Of a stretch of 64,000 nucleotides of DNA, positions 59,140 through 64,000 are shown piece by piece. The notes beneath the pieces are model-generated. The model saw only the letters and a program-made list of their open reading frames with translations. It was not told where the DNA came from and did not search any database. Within the stretch, counting starts at the first letter, position 1. Each line of letters starts with the position of its first letter. The position numbers and the translations under genes were made by a program. The stretch covers positions 62,001 through 126,000 of the forward strand of contig NZ_JAHFZZ010000002.1 in NCBI RefSeq assembly GCF_018603905.1. Reading direction: 5' to 3'. Source of the stretch: Nonomuraea sp. NEAU-A123. GTDB taxonomy: Bacteria > Actinomycetota > Actinomycetes > Streptosporangiales > Streptosporangiaceae.

Positions 59140-60147
59140 ATGGAGCTCACGCCCGATCGGGCCGCATCGGCGGTAGAACGTCACGACTGCCCGAACTGTG
59201 ACGCGCCCGCCGGCAGCGCCTGCCGCACCCGGGGCGGGAAGACCGCCGCGAAGTACCACACCCCCCGCTTCGCCCTCGTTCCCGCGCTCCGCGAGGAACT
59301 CGAAGTCCTCGTCCCCGCCGACCGGCATCCGGGCCGCGCGTGGAAGCAGGGCCCGGCCCTCGCCGTGGTTCCCGCGCCCCACACCGAGCGCCCGGTCCGC
59401 ATCGGCTACGCCAGGACGTCCACCGCCCGGCAGGAACTGGCGAGCCAGCTCGAAGCGCTCCACCGCGCGGAGTGCCACAAGGTCTTCAAGGAGCAGATCA
59501 GCACCCGCGTCAAGGTCCGGCCCGAACTGGAGAAGGCGCTCGCCCTGGCCCACCAGTTCAAGGAGGCCGCCCCCGAGACGCCCGTCATCCTCACGGTGCA
59601 CGAGCTCAAGCGCCTCGCGCGCAACGCGGCCGAGCTGATGACGCTGTCCGCCAAGCTCCAGGCCGGCGGCATCCAGCTCGAACTCCTCACCGGCCCGCTC
59701 ACCGGAATCTACGACCCCAACGGCATGGGCGCCATGTTCTTCGCCGTGCTCGCCGTCGCCGGGCAGATTGAGCGTAACTACATCCGGGAGAAGACCCTCG
59801 AAGGCCAGGTCATCGCCGCGTCCAAGGGCAACCACGGCGGACGGCCGAAGGTCATCGACGACGACATGCTCACCTTCGCCGTCGCGCTGAAGGACAAGGG
59901 CGTCCCCGTCCCCGACATCGCGAAGAAGCTCACCATCAAGGCCGGGAAGAACGCGGGCAAGTCGCCGTCGGTCGCCTCGCTCTACCGGGCACTCGCGGAA
60001 GCCGAGGCCGCCGCGGTGGACGAGGGCCTGCCCCTTCGGCCCAAGCCCGTACGCATCCGCCAGCCCGGGGAGTCGCTCAAGGCCGAGGAGATCGAGCTGC
60101 GCGAACGGCTCCAGGCCCAGCCGCACCCGAACACCGAGCTGCGGTAG
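59140..60147 (+). CDS. tnpR: Tn3-type resolvase with N-terminal zinc-finger-like domain
   Basis: 335 aa. Catalytic domain starts VRIGYARTSTARQELASQLE with the nucleophilic Ser in the TST motif; EQISTRVKVRPELEKALALA, LKRLARNAAEL and SKGNHGGRPKVI follow. The N-terminal CPNCDAPAGSACRTRGG cysteine cluster parallels the resolvase at 16477, which has the same order of domains. TGTGAGAG/GCGAGAGG repeats upstream (about 59027-59047) resemble the other res region. Likely the resolvase of the broken Tn3 element whose transposase tail is at 57181. Confidence 0.92.
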   Translation: MELTPDRAASAVERHDCPNCDAPAGSACRTRGGKTAAKYHTPRFALVPALREELEVLVPADRHPGRAWKQGPALAVVPAPHTERPVRIGYARTSTARQELASQLEALHRAECHKVFKEQISTRVKVRPELEKALALAHQFKEAAPETPVILTVHELKRLARNAAELMTLSAKLQAGGIQLELLTGPLTGIYDPNGMGAMFFAVLAVAGQIERNYIREKTLEGQVIAASKGNHGGRPKVIDDDMLTFAVALKDKGVPVPDIAKKLTIKAGKNAGKSPSVASLYRALAEAEAAAVDEGLPLRPKPVRIRQPGESLKAEEIELRERLQAQPHPNTELR

Positions 60148-60399
60148 CCCCCGCGACCTGCATCAAGCTCGTGATCACCGGCTTAGCGTTAACCGCTGTA
60201 CCGCTGTGCCCCAAGGCCGTAAGTGATCTTGCTAGAAGGCGCGACGACTGCATTTCCCAGCCTGGTAGTGATCGAGATCCAGGCGCTTGTGGCCCTCCGC
60301 GCGTGGTTGATGCGATGAGCTCCCAAGCACTTCATGATCGCCGGTTGCCGATGCGCATTAAGATCTTCAGTGAATGGATGTTCGACGAAGGGATTCATA
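60148..60399. other. Spacer between resolvase and small membrane protein
   Basis: No gene recognised; AAGGG at about 60388 is the ribosome site for the next frame. Confidence 0.35.
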
Positions 60400-60723
60400 G
60401 TGGCGTTGAGTGTTCCGCGCGCAGCCCTATTCGCCGTTGTGCCGGCAGAATTACTGATCACGATGTCGATACTGTCCGGGTCATTGACGCCGACGCCGGC
60501 CGAAATGCTGGCCGCCGTGATCGTCGCGCCGTTCACCGTGTGGGAATCGCTGATTGGCTATCAGCTGTTCACGCAGGCTCGCTCGGCTGGGGCGGGGCGA
60601 TGGACGGCCCTGCGGATGGCCGCGAGCAGCCTGGTGCCGCTTTTTCGCCGAAGACCCGAGCGCCGCCCTGAAACACCTGACGGCCTGAGTCATGCGGCTT
60701 GCGGCGACATCTTTGCCGCATGA
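60400..60723 (+). CDS. Hypothetical small membrane-associated protein
   Basis: 107 aa from GTG 60400, with AAGGG 8 nt upstream. Two hydrophobic segments (RAALFAVVPAELLITMSILS, PAEMLAAVIVAPFTVWESLI) and a basic, proline-rich tail (RRRPERRPETP). No family recognised. It may be an N-terminal part of a larger membrane protein cut by the IS5 element next to it. Confidence 0.4.
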   Translation: MALSVPRAALFAVVPAELLITMSILSGSLTPTPAEMLAAVIVAPFTVWESLIGYQLFTQARSAGAGRWTALRMAASSLVPLFRRRPERRPETPDGLSHAACGDIFAA

Positions 60724-60757
60724 CCCCACTGCGTGTTCTTCCTGGTCGGACGCCTTG

Positions 60758-61495
60758 TCATGAGCGTGATCGCGGCGACGCGGTCAGGTGGGCCTCGCTG
60801 TGCGACGGTTTGCGTTCGAAGTCGACCACATTGCGACGAGCGTTCATCAGCCAGGACAGGGACCTCTCGACGATCCAACGTCTTGCGAGCACTTTGAACC
60901 CCGTCTGACCAGGCCGTTTAGTCAAGATCTTCAAGGTCAGGCGCAGAAAGCGGCGGGCCCACTCCACCAGCGTCCCGGCGTAGGCGCTGTCACCCCAGAC
61001 CAGGGTGAGCTGCGGGTGCAGCATTCGCAGCCGGGCCAGCAGTTCCCGGGCAGCGTCGCGGTCGGGCTGCCCGGCCGGCGTGACCATCACCGTCATGAGC
61101 AGGCCGACCGTGTCCACGACCACGTGACGCTTCCTGCCCGACATCTTCTTCCCGGCGTCATAGGAGCGGGAACGCCCGGTGACGGTGGCCGCGGCGCGCA
61201 CCGACCGGGAGCCGATGACGCCGGCGACCGGGTTAGGGCAACGTCCCGCACGCAGCCGGATGGCGCGGCGGAGCTCATCGTGGATCCGGTTGAAGCCCCC
61301 GGCCCTGGCCCAGCGGCTGAAGAAGCCGAAAACGGTCTTGAAAGGCGGAAAATCCGCAGGTAATGCCCTCCATTTCGCCGCATTGTCAGTGATGTACCTG
61401 ATCGCATCGAACACGTCGCGGCGGTGATGTGTCTCCGGGCGGCCGCCCTTGGGGGTCTGACATGCGGGCGCCAACTCCAACCATCCCAACCACAC
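60758..61495 (-). pseudogene. IS5-family transposase, 5'-truncated, catalytic Asp lost
   Basis: About 245 codons of an IS5/IS427-type DDE transposase: GGRPETHHRRDVFDAIRYI, KWRALPADFPPFKTVFGFF, VWGDSAYAGTLVEWARR (second Asp) and RRWIVERSLSWLMNARRNVV (Glu). The first catalytic Asp, normally in VIDSQSVR, reads VIGSRSVR. The N-terminus is missing at 61495. Both defects argue for an inactive relic. Confidence 0.8.
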
Positions 61496-61649
61496 CGTTC
61501 AGACCCGCGCCCTGCACGCCTACCTGCGCTGGCGCAATACGCACTCCCGCCATCCCGACGTGCTGGCCGCACAATGCCGTGAACGCGCCCGTGTCCGAAG
61601 CGAGAAGAGCCTCCGCTGGGGCGGACGCCCGCTCGCCAAGGCAACCTGA
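61488..61649 (+). pseudogene. Transposase C-terminal fragment, IS630-like
   Basis: NHTVQTRALHAYLRWRNTHS, RHPDVLAAQCRERARVRSEK and RWGGRPLAKAT then stop. It resembles the end of IS630-type transposases of actinomycetes; family assignment is from memory and tentative. Confidence 0.4.
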
Positions 61650-61689
61650 ACAGCACGGCTGAGTTCAACTGACTTGGGGCAAGCCACGT

Positions 61690-61980
61690 GCGGTAGCGCA
61701 TGCCGAAAGGTTCGGTGCCATCGCGCAGCGCGGCTGACAGCCACTCGGCGGTCCTCTCCGCGCGGCTGATGACGTGCGGCGGATAGCCGTAGCGTCCCTG
61801 ATGACTGGCGAACTCATCCTCGTCGGCGACGTAGACGGATCCGTCTCCGCGTGTCCGGCAGACGTCCAGGTCCAGGTCGACGGTGGTCACTTCACCCGTG
61901 TGCGCCCACTCGGGCGGCGTGGTGACGTCGCAGTACACGTCCAGTCGTGCGGGTGCCGCCTGGAACAGAGCCGTCCACCA
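61690..61980 (-). pseudogene. DUF402 / FomD-like protein, C-terminal fragment
   Basis: On the minus strand WWTALFQAAPARLDVYCDVT, VTTVDLDLDVCRTRGDGSVY, DEDEFASHQGRYGYPP and GTEPFGMRYRTWLA fit the C-terminal part of DUF402 proteins (nucleoside/phosphate-binding, FomD-like). Its start is cut by the recombinase remnant and its end by the IS630-like relic. Confidence 0.65.
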
Positions 61981-61989
61981 GACATCGCG

Positions 61990-62145
61990 CCGCGGCCGTC
62001 CAGCGGTCCATCACCGCGGCGTACTGCTCGGGCGTCAGCGCGGCGACCGGATACTGAGGCCCGGCCACGACGGTCAGGCGGGCGAGGGTCTCGGCGTAGC
62101 CGGTGCGAGTGGTGACCGCCTGCACCGACTCCAGGAAGCGTTCGA
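61990..62145 (-). pseudogene. N-terminal remnant of the 29-kb tyrosine recombinase
   Basis: ERFLESVQAVTTRTGYAETL, RLTVVAGPQYPVAALTPEQY and AAVMDRWTAAA match the recombinase at 29185 almost residue for residue and, at DNA level, nearly base for base. It ends abruptly in DUF402 sequence. The upstream palindrome is also shared. Confidence 0.9.
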
Positions 62146-62150
62146 CCCTA

Positions 62151-62180
62151 TGTGACAGATAATGCAAGTTCTGTGTCACA
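62151..62180. repeat. Palindrome shared with the 29-kb recombinase locus
   Basis: TGTGACAG (62151) and CTGTGTCACA (62171-62180) correspond, inverted, to the palindrome at 29056-29087 with only a few differences. In this copy it directly adjoins the coding remnant, whereas about 170 bp separate them at 29 kb. Confidence 0.65.
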
Positions 62181-62188
62181 GATGTGCG

Positions 62189-64000
62189 CTAGGTGGTTGT
62201 TCGCGACCGGGCCTTGGCGGCCCAGTGGGGTGCGTTCCACCGGTCGGCGATGGTGGCGGCCTGGGTGAAGTGGGCGGCGGCCTCGATGCGGCCTAGGAAG
62301 ACGGCCAGTTCACCGAGGGTGTGGGCGACCGGGCGCAGCGCCACCGACAGGCTCTCGGCGCCCGCCGGGGGGCCGTTGCGGTGCGGAAGCAGCGTCGCGT
62401 AGATCTCCTCGGCGGCGTCGCGGTCGTTCAAGGCGACGCTGGCCATCGCGCGCAACGTGGTGAGGAAGGTGAAGAAGAAGTCGGGGCGGATCGGGCTGGG
62501 TGACGCGCGGACCTCGCGGGCTTCAGCGTCCAAGCCGTTGGCGTGGAGGGCGAGCGCGAGCAGGTCGGAGGTCATGGGGCCGAGCGCGGTGTGGAGGGCG
62601 CGAACGTCGTCCAGGTGCGCACCGAGCGTGCCGTCGTTCAGCCAGATCGTGGCCAGGGCGAGTTGGAGAAAGCCCGTGTGCACCGATCCGGCGCGCCGCA
62701 TGCCCTCGTCGGCCTTGATGTAGAGGAGTTCGGCGTCGGCGAAGCGGCCTTCGATGAGCGCCAGGGCCGCCAGCGTGATCTCGGTGACGGCGATCGCCTC
62801 GCGCATTCGATAGGTGCGCGCGAGTTCCAGGGCCTCGGTGATCACCTGGTGCATGGTCACCGGGTCGTTGGCGGCGGCGGCGACGGCGGCATGGTTGAGC
62901 AGCCCGGTGACGCGGTAGACCGGCAGGTCGTGCTCGGTGCCGATCTCCACGAGCTCCCGGCAGAGCTTGGCGTCGCCGTGGACTTCGGCCAGGATCTCGA
63001 GTGCCGCGGCCCGCAACCGGGGTTCGGTGGCGAGGTCGAGTGCCTCCTGCGCTGCCTCCAGAACGGTCGGGTCGTCCTCGCCGACCAGTTCGCGCGCGTA
63101 CGCCGTCAGGAGCCGGGACCGCACCGAAGGGGTCAGGTCGCGCTTCAGCAGGCGGCTCAGGCGGTCGATGATGGGCCGGTCCACCGTGCCGTACGTACGG
63201 GCCTGCCAGGGGGTCGGCTCTGTCCATGCGGTGAATGCGGCGATCATCAGGTCGTCGCGGCCCAGGGACTCTGCGTACTCCACGGCTTCACGGCGTGTCT
63301 CGCGGGCGGTTGCGACGGCCCCCGCCCGGATCTGCGCGCGCAGCAGCCTGCCGAGCAATTCGACGCGTTCGTCCGGTCCGGTCGTGTTGGTGACGGCGTC
63401 GGTGAGGAGGTCGGCCGCCACGTCGTGGGCGTAGCGGGCCTCGGCAAGCTCGGCGGCCTGGACGCAGTAGCCGACGGCCTTCGGTGAGCCGGCGCGCGCG
63501 TAGTGATGGGCCAGCGCCGCGATGTCGTCGGTGCCTTCAAGAGCGGCGGCGATTCGGGCGTGCATCCGGGTAGCACGCAATCTGCTGACGTCGGCGATGA
63601 GCGTGTCCCTGACGAGGGCGTGGACGAAGCGGATGAGGCCTGGGCCGGGCTCGTCGAGGAGCCCGGCGATGACGCCCGCGTCCAGGGCGTCCATCACCCC
63701 GTCCTCGTCGGTGTCGGCGGCCTTGACGAGGACGTCCACCGAGCTCTCCCGGCCTGCGACCGCGGCGAGCCGGAGGACGGACACGCCTCCCTCTGGCAGG
63801 CGCGCGAGCCGGCGGCGCAGGACGTCCCGTACGCCTTCGGGGACCTCGGAGAGGGCGACCAGCGCGCCTTCGCCGTTCAGCAGCCGGGCGCTTTCGCGCA
63901 CGTAGAACGGGTTGCCGCCGGTGCGCTCGGCGATCCCTGCGATGGTCTCCTCGTCGGCCTCGCATTCGGTCCGGACGAGCTCCGCGACGGCCTCGTCGTT
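62189..64000 (-). CDS. Large ATP-binding/TPR transcriptional regulator, C-terminal part
   Basis: The frame is open to the right window edge, so only about 604 C-terminal residues are seen. It begins with the end of an AAA/STAND ATPase (AGIAERTGGNPFYVRESARL, VRDVLRRRLARLPEG, FVHALVRDTLIADVSRLR), followed by a long helical TPR-like array (ARYAHDVAADLLTDAVT, LALATIWLNDGTLGAHLDDV). This matches LuxR/LAL- or SARP-type regulators of secondary metabolism, but no LuxR HTH is present at this C-terminus, so a SARP/BTAD or N-terminal effector layout is likelier. Stop at 62189. Confidence 0.8.
   Translation of the reverse strand, partial: NDEAVAELVRTECEADEETIAGIAERTGGNPFYVRESARLLNGEGALVALSEVPEGVRDVLRRRLARLPEGGVSVLRLAAVAGRESSVDVLVKAADTDEDGVMDALDAGVIAGLLDEPGPGLIRFVHALVRDTLIADVSRLRATRMHARIAAALEGTDDIAALAHHYARAGSPKAVGYCVQAAELAEARYAHDVAADLLTDAVTNTTGPDERVELLGRLLRAQIRAGAVATARETRREAVEYAESLGRDDLMIAAFTAWTEPTPWQARTYGTVDRPIIDRLSRLLKRDLTPSVRSRLLTAYARELVGEDDPTVLEAAQEALDLATEPRLRAAALEILAEVHGDAKLCRELVEIGTEHDLPVYRVTGLLNHAAVAAAANDPVTMHQVITEALELARTYRMREAIAVTEITLAALALIEGRFADAELLYIKADEGMRRAGSVHTGFLQLALATIWLNDGTLGAHLDDVRALHTALGPMTSDLLALALHANGLDAEAREVRASPSPIRPDFFFTFLTTLRAMASVALNDRDAAEEIYATLLPHRNGPPAGAESLSVALRPVAHTLGELAVFLGRIEAAAHFTQAATIADRWNAPHWAAKARSRTTT

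Overview
The window is GC-rich DNA from a filamentous actinomycete, most likely Streptosporangiales-like (Nonomuraea or Streptosporangium type). This is inferred from codon use, frequent GTG/TTG starts, a mycothiol-type isomerase, an unusually high regulator count and the style of the transposons. It is an accessory region packed with nested and broken mobile DNA. I saw no rRNA, tRNA or CRISPR array.

1-9 kb: a frameshifted Tn3 transposase tail, then a divergent HxlR regulator / FMN azoreductase / DoxX module, then a group II intron whose reverse transcriptase ORF is cut near its C-terminal HNH end. About 4.1 kb of foreign DNA (AraC fragment, HSL-type hydrolase, DHA2 efflux pump, HxlR regulator) follows. 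The missing maturase tail and intron domains V/VI reappear at 8.8-9.14 kb, so the intron appears to have been split by a cargo island with iteron-like ends.

9.1-17.9 kb: a UPF0014/FetB-like permease gene is cut in two by an intact 8262-bp Tn3-family transposon with perfect 50-bp terminal repeats and a 5-bp target duplication (TGGCT). The transposon carries tnpA, a NarL-type two-component system, a secreted S33-type peptidase and a serine resolvase.

18-29 kb: more chromosome-like DNA. It holds a secreted acidic protein, a PAP2-phosphatase/glycosyltransferase fusion, a lipoprotein/ATPase/ATPase/permease ABC operon with a frameshifted permease, an oriented kinase/regulator pair, and a TetR/hydrolase pair with a palindromic operator.

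29-38 kb: a tyrosine recombinase, then a junction where a diverged Tn3 terminal repeat abuts fragments of three unrelated genes. After that comes an intact, translationally coupled beta-galactoside operon: LacI regulator, binding protein, two permeases and a GH42 beta-galactosidase.

38-46 kb: a tiny membrane protein, an ISL3 element (8-bp target duplication) inside an IS21 relic, an ISL3 fragment, a methyltransferase, an IS256 element that lands in the 3' end of a TetR gene, and that regulator's SnoaL-like neighbour with a perfect operator.

46.8-57 kb is the most interesting part. A four-gene run (zinc-ribbon coiled-coil protein, radical SAM enzyme, small uncharacterised protein, REase-like STAND NTPase) has 4-8 nt overlaps between its last genes and looks like a predicted anti-phage operon, but its NTPase carries an internal deletion. 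It is divergent from a tyrosine recombinase. Two further coiled-coil genes of the same architecture (one degenerate, one intact) and two arrays of about 22-bp direct repeats lie on either side.

57-64 kb: a Tn3 transposase tail, a ridA fragment, a maleylpyruvate-isomerase-like protein, a second zinc-finger resolvase, IS5 and IS630-like remnants, a DUF402 fragment, a nearly identical remnant of the 29-kb recombinase, and the C-terminal half of a large ATPase/TPR regulator that runs off the window.
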